A stretch of DNA of 64,000 nucleotides from Nostoc sp. NMS9 (GCF_017114995.1 NZ_JABXKL010000072.1:1-64000); one strand, 5' to 3'. Numbered from the stretch's first letter, positions 35,503 to 44,370 are shown. A program made the numbers and translations. The notes: generated by a model from the letters alone, not told the origin.

Positions 35503-35664
35503 AGGATTTACGCAAATAACAGCCGCAAAGAATGATTTTCAGGTAAGGGCAATTTATTTAGACGCATACTCCTAGATCGAAGAAAGCTATGCAAAGGGTC
35601 TCGTACAGAAGCGGCTTCCCACATATTGCCTCTAAGCGCGTGTAGTTAGTTTTGCGTAAATCCT
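35503..35664. mobile_element. MITE, 162 bp, between cpeC and cpeD
   Basis: AGGATTTACGCAAA at the left end is repeated exactly in inverted orientation (TTTGCGTAAATCCT) at the right end, giving perfect 14-bp terminal inverted repeats. No coding capacity. It splits the cpe operon and may affect read-through or add a processing site. Nothing else is recognised in this 474-bp gap. Confidence 0.75.
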
Positions 35665-35754
35665 AGAACGATCAACACTGGGATTAAAGACTAGAGACTG
35701 AATACAGCGGAATTATTTCTCAATCCCTAATCTCTAATCCCCAATTTCTATTCT

Positions 35755-36618
35755 TTAGTTGACAGGGGTAATACTGGCGATCGCACCGCCCTGTTGGTGA
35801 ATCCGCTGATACTCTTGTGAAAGCTTATTGTATGGCACGAAAAAGACTTGGTTACTGCGGCGAAATTTGGAAATGTTATTTACCACATTTGCCTTGTAGC
35901 CAGTGACTTCAATCCGGTAGACCTTACCATCATCACCAGATCCCACACCTTGACGAGTGCGAGGAGTAGATGTTGGGTTGCGGAATGCAGCGCCTTTGCT
36001 GGCTGGTGAAACCAGAGGGGTAGGCGTGCTTTGAATTAGTAGACTGTTTAATTTTGGTTGTTTGCCAGCTAAGTCACCTTTCAGGCTGCTGCTAGAGGAA
36101 CCACGTAACAGTTGGAATAAGTGGGTAAACTGAACCAAATTCTGGATAGCTTCAGTTTTGTAGCCACGAATATAAGGAACAATGCTTTCCCCAAAAGTTT
36201 CTTGATATTCGTCGCTGTCTAGATAAGAATCAATCTCACCCTCAAAGCCCTTTGTATCTAGAATAGTGCTGTGTGTAAGCGTTTCTTCTAGATCCAATGG
36301 CGCACGACCAAGGAAATGTCTAAAATTTAATTCAATCGCCCGATAACGAGGGGCGCTATCAAAAAACCGCGAACGGTAAAGTTCCGACTTCCCGACTTGA
36401 CGCACAAACCCGCGAACGCTAATTTCACCCCGTTTGAGTTGGGATTCAGCAACGGAAAGCCGCTCACTTTCCATTACATAAGCATTGCCTAGAACTTGCT
36501 TGTAGACATTTCTAATTACGGTTTCAACTTCCTCATTAGAGCGACTTGGCCACAGATCAATGGGATCGGTATCTTCAAACAGAGCGACCCCTAATCGTGA
36601 TGCCGGTCCAAAAGCCAT
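35755..36618 (-). CDS. cpeC: Phycoerythrin-associated rod linker CpeC
   Basis: A 287-aa linker. The PBS linker domain (about 20-185) has VIRNVYKQVLGNAYVMESER and ELNFRHFLGRAPLDL. A Ser/Thr/Pro-rich spacer is followed by a complete CpcD domain (about 232-287; KVYRIEVTGYKANVV, GGAIASITPV). CpeC attaches the first phycoerythrin hexamer to the phycocyanin part of the rod. It is the first gene of the minus-strand cpe operon. The upstream region contains a striking set of 12-bp direct repeats at 36765-36800, a candidate regulator site. Confidence 0.88.
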   Translation of the reverse strand: MAFGPASRLGVALFEDTDPIDLWPSRSNEEVETVIRNVYKQVLGNAYVMESERLSVAESQLKRGEISVRGFVRQVGKSELYRSRFFDSAPRYRAIELNFRHFLGRAPLDLEETLTHSTILDTKGFEGEIDSYLDSDEYQETFGESIVPYIRGYKTEAIQNLVQFTHLFQLLRGSSSSSLKGDLAGKQPKLNSLLIQSTPTPLVSPASKGAAFRNPTSTPRTRQGVGSGDDGKVYRIEVTGYKANVVNNISKFRRSNQVFFVPYNKLSQEYQRIHQQGGAIASITPVN

Positions 36619-36748
36619 TCAAACTATCTCCCAGTTAACAACTAAATTTTATGAGAAGGATATTCAGCAGATGTTAAAAAACTTTACATCATTTGACAAA
36701 GGAAAAACCATAGAGACTTTAAATCCTTATTAGTCGATTTAAGTTTTT

Positions 36749-36807
36749 GCATCGTTATACCCTTATACATTCTGATATACATTCTGATATACATTCTGAT
36801 ACGATGC
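36749..36807 (-). promoter_or_regulatory. Three 12-bp direct repeats bracketed by an inverted repeat, upstream of cpeC
   Basis: ATACATTCTGAT occurs three times in perfect tandem at 36765-36800. The block is bracketed by GCATCGT (36749-36755) and its exact inverted copy ACGATGC (36801-36807). It lies 131-189 bp upstream of the cpeC start. Spaced direct repeats are typical of OmpR-type regulator binding, and the cpeC promoter is controlled by such regulators (CcaR, RcaC) in other cyanobacteria. Binding here is inference. Confidence 0.55.
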
Positions 36808-36988
36808 CGAAGCCATATTTATTAAAATTTGTTAAGTGAAATCATACTTTAGAGAAATTTCAGCTTTTTTTTAGTATCTGATTGGTGATTGGGGTACAAG
36901 CGATGGTAAGGGGATATTCGCTTGAGCAAGAGTATTAATCGTGTTGAGTCAAGGAGTGATAATAACTGTCAAAAAAAGGTTGCAGAAT

Positions 36989-37014
36989 AAGCCCATCAAT
37001 TTATTGATGGGCTT
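36989..37014 (-). terminator. Hairpin with downstream T-run, minus strand
   Basis: AAGCCCATCAAT and ATTGATGGGCTT form a perfect 12-bp stem separated by only two bases. In the minus direction a run of seven T follows about ten bases later. It lies about 320 bp beyond the stop of the phycobiliprotein-fold gene and ahead of the cpeC promoter, so it could insulate cpeC from that gene. Confidence 0.6.
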
Positions 37015-37052
37015 GATATAAGGACGCTGTTAACCTCTCTTTGCCAATCTAG

Positions 37053-37157
37053 CTTGCAATGCCAATGCATCGCCTTACAATACGATTGCGTCGTCTTACA
37101 ATGCCATTGCATCGGCTTACAATGCGATTGTATCGACCTGCAATGCCAATGCATTGT
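37053..37157. repeat. 21-bp tandem array 4 (5 units)
   Basis: Five units of exactly 21 bp built on CTTACAATGCNATTGCATCG plus one base, with substitutions that partly alternate (GCC/GCG, CAAT/GATT). It lies between the hairpin at 37014 and the end of the phycobiliprotein-fold gene. Unrelated in sequence to arrays 1-3. Confidence 0.88.
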
Positions 37158-37331
37158 CACTTACTTAAGCTTTCTTGCGTCAAATACATCTGTGCCCCTA
37201 CCGTGTCTCGTCGTATATTGCATCCAAACGAGATGCGCTATAGTCTAGCCACCTTTTTGCCCATAGCACCATTCGCTCAAGCAAGTCCTCAGCTAAACTA
37301 GACACTTAGATTCAGAACTTTTTACTTAGGA

Positions 37332-37913
37332 CTACTGAATTTGGAAAGTAGCCAGTCGGCTGATTAAATGATCAAAATAGGGAGCAAGAGTTTCTTGCTG
37401 ATTGGCTTGACACTGGTTTAAACTAGCAACCTTTATACTTTTTAAGCCTAAGATCATCGCTTCGATTGGAACTTGTAATTCCTGATAAAGTAAGTTCATA
37501 TAGTGCAGTCCTGTCGAACTGGTATACTCAGTGTGGCCACCTGCGATGCCATAGGTAATACAGCGGAGAAAATGCCAGAAATCTCGCCAGCAAGCTTGGG
37601 CGCGTTCAGGTGGATAAAGACCGCCTCCAGGCTGGATAATTTCGGGATAAGTTGCCAAAACTTGTTCCCTAGATTCATCAATGATTTCGGCTACGCGATC
37701 GCGTAACAATTGAGCAACAGGAATCAACTCAGAATTATCGGGTGACAAGGTTTTAATCTGCAATAAATCTTCATCGCTCAGGTAGCAAAAAGCATCATCC
37801 GCAGCTTGAAATATTTCAATCGCTGCTTTTGGATGGGACTGTTCCCACTCAGCAAAGCTGACAATTCTAGCTTTGGCTATTAATTCTTTAACGGTTTCGC
37901 TTAATTGAGTCAT
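37332..37913 (-). CDS. Orphan phycobiliprotein-fold protein
   Basis: A protein of 193 aa from the ATG at 37913 (MTQLSETVKELIAKARIVSF). Residues 115-165 match the chromophore region of phycobiliproteins: RAQACWRDFWHFLRCITYGI aligns with the common R-x2-A-C-LRD-x-E-x3-RY-x-TYA pattern, so the bilin-type cysteine is present, and LQVPIEAMILGLKSIK matches the helix after it. It is longer and more divergent than true alpha or beta subunits. It may be a chaperone-like or assembly relative instead of a light harvester. It lies upstream of cpeC on the same strand and divergent from the HEAT-repeat gene. Confidence 0.65.
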   Translation of the reverse strand: MTQLSETVKELIAKARIVSFAEWEQSHPKAAIEIFQAADDAFCYLSDEDLLQIKTLSPDNSELIPVAQLLRDRVAEIIDESREQVLATYPEIIQPGGGLYPPERAQACWRDFWHFLRCITYGIAGGHTEYTSSTGLHYMNLLYQELQVPIEAMILGLKSIKVASLNQCQANQQETLAPYFDHLISRLATFQIQ

Positions 37914-38205
37914 TGATTTAGGGGATAGGGTATTGGGCATGGGGCACTTGTACTGAGCGTATGTATCGCTAAAGCGAAAGCTCCGCTAACGCGTAGCGTG
38001 TCTTAGAGAAGCCGTTAGCGCAGCCTCTCGTAGAGAAGTATGGGGCATTGGGCATTGGGCATTGTGCTGGGGATAAAGGGGACAAATCAATTCAAAATTC
38101 AAAATTCAAAATTAAAGAACTTCTGCCTTCTGCCTTCTGCCTCTTGTTTTCCAATGCCCAATGCCCAATGCCCTAAAATAAAGAATAGCTGTACCAAATG
38201 CACTT

Positions 38206-38868
38206 ATGGAAATCCATAAAATCCAAGCTGAACTAAAGAACCCAGATTTTCACTATCGTTTGAAGGCGATCGCTGCCCTCAATGATTATGAATCAGAAGT
38301 TGCAGTTCCTCTGTTAACAAGCAAACTTCATGATTCAGAATTTTTGGTGCGTTCTTTTGTAGCCAGGGGTTTGGGTAATCAACAATCAGCGGAATCTTTT
38401 GCGGCTTTGATGCAAATTATGAAATTTGATGATACTCCCAATGTGCGGGCGGAGGCGGCAAATTCTTTATCGCTATTTGGCAGAGTTGCAGTTTCTCATC
38501 TAGTTTTGGCATATTACCAGGATGACCACTGGCTAGTTAGGCGGAGCATTTTGGCTGCGATCGCTGAAATGGATTGCCCTGAAGAACTATTTGATATATG
38601 CGTTCAAGGTTTAAAAGATGAAGATTTCACAGTTCAGGAATCTTCTGTTGATGCACTTGGCTTACTGGCTAATTCTAGTCAACATGCTGCGGCATTATCC
38701 CAAATACTAACGTTGGTGAATGATGAATCTTGGCGGATGCGCGTGCGAGTTAGCTATGCTCTCAAACGATTTGATGAGCCAGAAGCCAAAGCAGCCCTGA
38801 ACCAACTCAGACAGGATGAGGATCACCGAGTTGTCGGAGCTGCTTTAGAAGACCTGTTGCCACAATAG
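38206..38868 (+). CDS. HEAT-repeat protein (CpeZ/CpcE-F/NblB superfamily)
   Basis: A 220-aa all-helical protein with about six HEAT repeats (RLKAIAALNDYESEVAVPLL, FLVRSFVARGLGNQ, RAEAANSLSLFG, ESSVDALGLLA). The phycobilisome branch of HEAT proteins includes E/F lyases, the CpeZ chaperone and NblB. Its size is near that of CpeZ, and the cpe neighbours favour a role in phycoerythrin folding or bilin handling. It is divergent from the phycobiliprotein-fold gene and separated from it by repeats of the GCCCAAT type. The precise member cannot be named. Confidence 0.7.
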   Translation: MEIHKIQAELKNPDFHYRLKAIAALNDYESEVAVPLLTSKLHDSEFLVRSFVARGLGNQQSAESFAALMQIMKFDDTPNVRAEAANSLSLFGRVAVSHLVLAYYQDDHWLVRRSILAAIAEMDCPEELFDICVQGLKDEDFTVQESSVDALGLLANSSQHAAALSQILTLVNDESWRMRVRVSYALKRFDEPEAKAALNQLRQDEDHRVVGAALEDLLPQ

Positions 38869-39184
38869 CGGCGTGGGTTTGTTCGGAATAATAAAAAGGA
38901 GTCAGAATTCAGAATAGTCTACCCATAAATGGATGAAGTTTTAATAACAAACAAATTTTTAACTTTTGTTTCGCCCATGAGGAGCTAGGTTTTAAAGCAA
39001 TATTCATCTAGTAGTCGCACAGAATTTATGCTGAATTCTCACTTCTGAGTTCTGAATTCTTTTTTATAAAACTTATTTGAGTAATAGTAGATATTTTATT
39101 TTACCTTAAATTTGACTAAAATATCCGGTTAATCTGCCAAAATCTGGAATAAAAGATCAACTTTTTCTAGATGAGGAGGCATTT

Positions 39185-39385
39185 GTGACTGATATACAAG
39201 CTGGTCAAATGACTTGGCGACTACCAGGTTCCTCAGAATGTGCCTTACATTTGCGGCATAATGCTTCGGAACCTTGGCGATCGTATAAAGAATTTCCACA
39301 ATATGTTCTACCCGATCCACCCGGTTTTTCCGAAGGATACGCAACATTTTTAGCGCTCCTGAAAAAGAACTGGCAGCCGTTGTAA
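39185..39385 (+). CDS. Small conserved protein, 66 aa, GTG start
   Basis: A GTG start preceded by a strong ribosome binding site (GAGGAGG, 5-6 nt away) decides this strand over an overlapping minus-strand frame. The protein (TDIQAGQMTWRLPG, PWRSYKEFPQYVLPDPPGF, ATFLALLKKNWQPL) looks like a small protein common in cyanobacteria, function unknown. The 315-bp gap before it has no other gene. Confidence 0.75.
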   Translation: MTDIQAGQMTWRLPGSSECALHLRHNASEPWRSYKEFPQYVLPDPPGFSEGYATFLALLKKNWQPL

Positions 39386-39522
39386 GCTCACTACAGAACA
39401 ACTGGTCAAACAATTTTGGATTTTGGGTCGCACCTTTAGTTCGCTAGAAGCGCAAATTGGATTTTGGATTTATTTCGCTCACAAAGAGTGCAGCTTGGAT
39501 CTAAAATCTAAAATTGGCACGG

Positions 39523-40347
39523 TCAAGCACTCAAACTTTCACGAGTTGTTGTGCGGGTATAGGCGTTCCAAACATCAAGCTCTGAATGTGGACGGCTGGA
39601 AAGCATAGCTTTAGTTGCTTCTGTGAGTCCTTGAGCAAGAGTAAAATCTGCCCCAGCAATACTTAGAAGATTCTCCATCTCTGCATCACTGAGATCGGTT
39701 GCTCGCAGGTCTGTATCCCGTAAATCGGCTCCAGTCAATCGAGCATTTCGTAAGCAAGCCCCTGTCAAATAAGCTTTTGTCAGATCGGCACCACTCAAAG
39801 CCGCACCTTGTAAATTGGCTCCTGTCAAGTCAGCGCCACTCAGGTAGGCTCCACGCAGATTAGCACCTTGTAAATCTGCATTTCGTAAAGAAGCTGTATT
39901 CAGAAAAGCACCATTGAGATTAGCACCCGGCCCTACCGCTCCAGAAGTTTTGTAGTTATATTCTTCGGGCCATTTCGTTTGTGAATCATAACGTGCTACT
40001 TGGAGTTTGGCTCCCTCCAAATTTGCACCACTGAGATTTGCTTGTTGGAGGTCAGCACGGTTTAAATAGGCTCCCTGCAAATTAGCCCCACTCAAATCGG
40101 CTCCTTGCAGATTAGCGCCTCGCAAATCTGCCCCACTCAAATCAAGATTACTTAATACCACCTCACTGAGGTCGGCTCCTAATAGCTTGGCTTTACTCAA
40201 GTTAGCTTGTCGGAAATCGACTTCTTTTAGATTGAATTGGTACAAATCTACCGAATCCACAGGGATTCCTTTTTTGAGGGCTGTTAAAATTTCTGGAGTT
40301 GGACTGGGACGTTCGCTAGTAATAAGTTGAATTTCACTATTTGTCAT
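39523..40347 (-). CDS. Pentapeptide-repeat protein
   Basis: A 274-aa protein made mainly of A(D/N)LxG repeats in two blocks (about 38-115 and 140-230; DLSGADLRGANLQGADLSGA), separated by a loop VARYDSQTKWPEEYNYKTSG. This forms a right-handed quadrilateral beta helix. No enzyme domain, signal peptide or membrane segment is seen. Function unknown; it is divergent from the second CpeS-type gene. Confidence 0.85.
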   Translation of the reverse strand: MTNSEIQLITSERPSPTPEILTALKKGIPVDSVDLYQFNLKEVDFRQANLSKAKLLGADLSEVVLSNLDLSGADLRGANLQGADLSGANLQGAYLNRADLQQANLSGANLEGAKLQVARYDSQTKWPEEYNYKTSGAVGPGANLNGAFLNTASLRNADLQGANLRGAYLSGADLTGANLQGAALSGADLTKAYLTGACLRNARLTGADLRDTDLRATDLSDAEMENLLSIAGADFTLAQGLTEATKAMLSSRPHSELDVWNAYTRTTTRESLSA

Positions 40348-40462
40348 CAGCTGATTAAAATATCACTTTTGGAGTTATTCTACACTTTAGCTAAATCGGG
40401 ACTTCATCTCATCACTCAGGATTAATAACGCCAAAATTTGATCAAACGAGGTTTCAAAACAG

Positions 40463-41041
40463 ATGCATATAATACCGCCTTTGACAATGATCGACTTCTT
40501 CCGTAAAAGTGAGGGTACATGGTTTACGGAACGCTCCGTTCATCATTTTGACTCGGCGGCGGATGAGTCGGGGGAGTCAAATTTGATTATTAAAGTCATG
40601 GAAAAGGACGATCCGAAAGTCCAAGAAGTTTGTAAAGCCCAAGGGATAGATCCTAGTAAAGCAACAGGCGGTGCTAGCTTTGCATGGCAGGCTAACCTAG
40701 ATACCAGGCTACCAAATACCGATAATGCTGCGATTTTGGTTGATGTTCCCGACGAAACGAGGCGTTCTGGAAAACTGATCCGCAACCAAGGCTATGTTGA
40801 GAGCATTCCGGTTGTGAGCCGATATCAATTTGCTGATGATGGAGTGCTGACGATTGATACTGACTATGACAACAATCAAGGTCAAGAACGTTGTTGGTTT
40901 GTTACGGATGATTTTCGTGTCAGAGTCAGTACAGTACGAATGATGAACGGAATCAACTTGATGACTTATTGTTCCGAGCGTCGCTGTGTTTCCCAAGAAC
41001 TCTTGGAGCAAATGATCAGTCTGAATCATGCTAGGCGTTAG
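40463..41041 (+). CDS. Second CpeS/CpcS-type bilin lyase
   Basis: A 192-aa S-type lyase. The family start is MIDFFRKSEGTWFTERSVHH (residues 9-28), so an ATG at 40487 is an alternative; GAGG 12 nt before 40463 favours the longer form. Later blocks include SFAWQANLDT, AAILVDVPDE, GKLIRNQGYVE and ERCWFVTDDFRVRVS. It attaches a phycobilin to the central cysteine of a phycobiliprotein. It precedes pebA by 170 bp on the same strand, tying it to phycoerythrobilin supply. It differs clearly from the copy in the cpe operon, so it may serve a different subunit. Confidence 0.83.
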   Translation: MHIIPPLTMIDFFRKSEGTWFTERSVHHFDSAADESGESNLIIKVMEKDDPKVQEVCKAQGIDPSKATGGASFAWQANLDTRLPNTDNAAILVDVPDETRRSGKLIRNQGYVESIPVVSRYQFADDGVLTIDTDYDNNQGQERCWFVTDDFRVRVSTVRMMNGINLMTYCSERRCVSQELLEQMISLNHARR

Positions 41042-41210
41042 TCGGGAGTGGGGAATTGGGAGATGACGGAGAATAACTAATGCCCAATGCCTAATTCCTA
41101 ATTCCCAATTCCCAATGCCCCATTAAGGAATGTTGCTTTGTTTCTCATAAATGAGACGTACATGATTGCCATCACTTATTTTCATGCAAGGGTTAATATA
41201 ATCATGCTCC

Positions 41211-41945
41211 ATGTATAAGCCTTTCCTGGAATTTTTAGAAAAAGAGCTATTTCAGCGGTTTGATTTACAAAGTAGGGTCATTCCCCCTGGTTTGGAATTC
41301 AAAGTTAGCGATCGCGGCAGAAACCCAGCAACCATTCGCAGTTGGTGTTACCAATCTCAAGAGTTGCGGAAAATTCGCTATACCTACATTGATGCTGGGG
41401 AGAGTGCCCAAATTTTTAACAGCGTGGTTTATCCGAGTCATCACTACGATTTACCTCTGTTAGGGATTGATTTTTTATCTTTTGGTAAAGTCAAAAATCT
41501 GATTGTGCTTGATTTTCAGCCTTTGTTTCAGGATGAAGATTATCAAAAAAAATATATAGTTCCGCTGAAATCTCTGCATGATAAATACCCGGATTTGGCG
41601 CAAAACTTAGAAATGAAGTTTTACGATGCCAACCAGTATTTTTCTAAATACCTATTGTTTGCCAAAACCGACCCGGAAACAGTGGCAACGCGAGTCTTTG
41701 AAGCTTTTCAAGATTATTTAAACTTGTATTGGCAAATGTTAGCAGATGCCGAACCGCTCCAAGACCCTGAAGATATCCAGCGGATTGTCAAAGCCCAAAA
41801 AGACTATGACCAATATAGTGCAGACCGCGATCCCGCATCTGGTTTGTTTAGCAGTTACTTTGGTCATGAATGGGCAGAGCGCTTTCTCCATGAATTCTTA
41901 TTTGAAGATGCTGTTCCTCTAGCAGTTAGCGGCAGCAAAAGATAA
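41211..41945 (+). CDS. pebA: 15,16-dihydrobiliverdin:ferredoxin oxidoreductase
   Basis: A 244-aa ferredoxin-dependent bilin reductase. Typical blocks are FLEFLEKELFQRFDLQSRVI, KIRYTYIDAGESAQIFNSVV, YDLPLLGIDFLSFG and VLDFQPLFQDEDYQ, and the closing FSSYFGHEWAERFLHEFLF. PebA reduces biliverdin at C15-C16 and hands dihydrobiliverdin to PebB. The first position of the pair and the length favour PebA over PebB or PcyA. pebB follows after about 100 bp that carry a heptamer repeat. Confidence 0.92.
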   Translation: MYKPFLEFLEKELFQRFDLQSRVIPPGLEFKVSDRGRNPATIRSWCYQSQELRKIRYTYIDAGESAQIFNSVVYPSHHYDLPLLGIDFLSFGKVKNLIVLDFQPLFQDEDYQKKYIVPLKSLHDKYPDLAQNLEMKFYDANQYFSKYLLFAKTDPETVATRVFEAFQDYLNLYWQMLADAEPLQDPEDIQRIVKAQKDYDQYSADRDPASGLFSSYFGHEWAERFLHEFLFEDAVPLAVSGSKR

Positions 41946-41968
41946 CTATCATTGGGGATTGGGAAAGA

Positions 41969-42015
41969 GGAGGCAGAAGGCAGGAGGCAGAAGGCAGGAG
42001 GCAGAAGGCAGAAGT
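41969..42015. repeat. Heptamer STRR between pebA and pebB
   Basis: GGCAGAA and GGCAGGA alternate in tandem with a 7-bp period. The same words appear at many other gaps in the window (near 10290, 17300, 38125, 59923 and 63930). Confidence 0.85.
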
Positions 42016-42052
42016 TCTTTAATTTTTAATTTTGAATTCGGAGCAAAGCGAC

Positions 42053-42799
42053 GTGACACTCTATCAGCCATTTCTTGATTATGCGATCGCCTATATGCGA
42101 TCGCGTTTAGATTTACAGCCCTATCCTATCCCCACTGGATTTGAGTCCAAGAGTGCTGTTGTGGGCAAGGGAAAGAACCAGGAAGAGGTTGTCACCACCA
42201 GTTATGCCTTTCAAACTTCAAAATTGCGGCAAATTCGTGCAGCTCACGTACAGGGTGGCAATTCGCTGCAAGTGTTAAATTTTGTGATTTTCCCTCGCCT
42301 CAACTACGATTTACCATTTTTTGGGGCAGATTTGGTGACATTGCCAGGAGGACATCTAATTGCTTTGGATATGCAGCCCCTATTTCGCGATGATCCAGCA
42401 TATCAAGCAAAATATACTGAACCAATTCTGCCCATTTTCCACGCCCACCAACAACATCTGTCTTGGGGAGGGGATTTTCCCGAAGAAGCACAGCCTTTTT
42501 TCTCTCCTGCTTTTCTCTGGACTCGTCCCCAAGAAACGGCTGTAGTAGAAACTCAGGTGTTTGCCGCTTTCAAAGATTATTTGAAAGCTTATCTCGATTT
42601 TGTGGAGCAGGCAGAACCCATAACAGATTCCCAAAATTTAGTAGCCATTGAGCAAGCCCAACTGCGATACCTGCGATATCGGGCTGAAAAAGACCCAGCG
42701 CGAGGGATGTTTAAACGCTTCTATGGTGCGGAATGGACTGAAGAGTATATCCACGGATTTTTATTTGACCTAGAGAGAAAATTAACAGCTATTAACTAG
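42053..42799 (+). CDS. pebB: Phycoerythrobilin:ferredoxin oxidoreductase
   Basis: A 248-aa bilin reductase from a GTG at 42053 ([20 protein letters not shown]). Blocks such as [33 protein letters not shown] and [18 protein letters not shown] match PebB, which reduces dihydrobiliverdin to phycoerythrobilin. GGAG lies 9 nt before the GTG, within a dispersed repeat identical in structure to that at the start of cpeT. An upstream in-frame TTG (42032) is also inside the repeat. It forms the pebAB pair with the preceding gene. Confidence 0.92.
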   Translation: MTLYQPFLDYAIAYMRSRLDLQPYPIPTGFESKSAVVGKGKNQEEVVTTSYAFQTSKLRQIRAAHVQGGNSLQVLNFVIFPRLNYDLPFFGADLVTLPGGHLIALDMQPLFRDDPAYQAKYTEPILPIFHAHQQHLSWGGDFPEEAQPFFSPAFLWTRPQETAVVETQVFAAFKDYLKAYLDFVEQAEPITDSQNLVAIEQAQLRYLRYRAEKDPARGMFKRFYGAEWTEEYIHGFLFDLERKLTAIN

Positions 42800-42936
42800 A
42801 GGCTCTTTGACCGCACTCAGTGCTGAGTACCTCCTTACTGAAGACTCATCCAAGTCACGTTAAACTAGGAAAATAATCTAAGTTATACCAATTCAAAAAA
42901 TGGTATTAGCTGTACTTAAACTAGTTTGTCTTCATA

Positions 42937-44169
42937 ATGGTTTCCACCTTTCCCAATCCCTCTTCTGTTGATCTATCTCGCATCCGACTTTCAATCCGCT
43001 CATTGCAACCGCAATTAGTAGAGTGGCGGCGGCGTTTGCATCAACAACCAGAGTTGGGTTTTCAAGAAAAACTGACTGCTGAGTTTGTATCACAAAAGCT
43101 GCAAGAATGGGGAATTGAGCATAAAACTGGCATTGCCCACACTGGCATTGTTGCCACCATCAAAGGTAAAGGGGAAGATTCAGAAACAATCCAAAATCCA
43201 AAAGTTTTAGCGATTCGCGCGGATATGGATGCTTTGCCAATCCAAGAACTCAACGAAGTGCCGTACAAATCGCAACATGATGGAGTGATGCACGCTTGTG
43301 GACATGATGGACATACAGCGATCGCTTTAGGTACAGCTTATTATCTCCAGCAGCATCGCCAAGACTTCTCTGGTATCGTAAAAATTATCTTTCAGCCAGC
43401 GGAAGAATCACCAGGAGGCGCAAAGCCGATGATTGAAGCTGGAGTTCTGAGAAATCCAGATGTTGAAGCGATTATTGGTTTGCACTTGTGGAATAATTTG
43501 CCTTTAGGAACAGTGGGTGTGCGTGCTGGGGCGTTGATGGCAGCTGTGGAGTGCTTTAACTGCACAATTTTGGGTAAAGGTGGACACGGCGCACTACCCC
43601 ATCAAACTGTTGACTCCGTTGTTGTTGCTGCCCAAATTGTAAATGCTTTGCAAACTATTGTCGCTCGGAATGTTAATCCCATTGATTCAGCAGTAGTGAC
43701 AGTGGGAGAACTTCACGCTGGAACCAAGCGTAATGTAATTGCTGATACAGCGAGAATGAGTGCTACTGTCAGATATTTTAATCCTAGTTTGAAAAGCTTT
43801 TTTAACCAGCGTGTCGAGCAGATTATTGCTGGAATTTGTCAGAGTCATGGTGCAAATTATGACTTAGAATATTGGTCACTTTATCCACCAGTAATTAATG
43901 ATATTAAAATAGCAGAACTAGTCCGATCTGTCGCAGAACAAGTGGTAGAAACTCCTTTGGGTATTGTGCCAGAATGCCAAACTATGGCCGCTGAAGATAT
44001 GTCATTCTTCTTAGAAGAGGTTCCTGGTTGTTATTTCTTTCTGGGTTCTGCTAACCCTGCGAAAGACTTAGCATATCCCCATCATCATCCCCGGTTTGAT
44101 TTTGACGAAACTGCTTTGGCGATGGGTGTGGAAATATTTGTTAGATGCGTGGAAAAGTACTTTGTTTAA
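42937..44169 (+). CDS. M20 family amidohydrolase
   Basis: A 410-aa M20D-type metallohydrolase. The metal-binding motifs are visible: AIRADMDALPI, the bridging region HACGHDGHTA, QPAEESPGGAKPM and the C-terminal HHHPRFDFDE. A dimerisation domain lies in the middle (about 200-310). Relatives cleave N-acyl amino acids such as hippurate or indole acetyl amino acids; the substrate here is unknown. It follows pebB but has its own upstream region of about 135 bp and no pigment connection. Confidence 0.9.
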   Translation: MVSTFPNPSSVDLSRIRLSIRSLQPQLVEWRRRLHQQPELGFQEKLTAEFVSQKLQEWGIEHKTGIAHTGIVATIKGKGEDSETIQNPKVLAIRADMDALPIQELNEVPYKSQHDGVMHACGHDGHTAIALGTAYYLQQHRQDFSGIVKIIFQPAEESPGGAKPMIEAGVLRNPDVEAIIGLHLWNNLPLGTVGVRAGALMAAVECFNCTILGKGGHGALPHQTVDSVVVAAQIVNALQTIVARNVNPIDSAVVTVGELHAGTKRNVIADTARMSATVRYFNPSLKSFFNQRVEQIIAGICQSHGANYDLEYWSLYPPVINDIKIAELVRSVAEQVVETPLGIVPECQTMAAEDMSFFLEEVPGCYFFLGSANPAKDLAYPHHHPRFDFDETALAMGVEIFVRCVEKYFV

Positions 44170-44370
44170 ACTTAAAGAATAGGGTAATCACATCTGTGCA
44201 TTGATGTAAACTTAAGGTGAAAACCAGTCAGGGAAAGCGCATCTAAATATAGACATCTGGTGAAATAGATTATTGATATCAATACCTTGGGTTAAGGGTT
44301 ATTGATCTAGATGATTGGTCTTTCAAGACGCGATAAATCGCGTCTCTACATTACTTTTTCACTCATATCT

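Noticed and set aside
37054-37301. Cys/Gln-rich repeat peptides from array 4
   Set aside because: Products of the 21-bp tandem array in two frames; no start signals.
39129-39413. Minus-strand 94-aa frame
   Set aside because: It overlaps the plus-strand 66-aa gene, which has a strong ribosome binding site and protein-like composition; the minus frame looks like its shadow.
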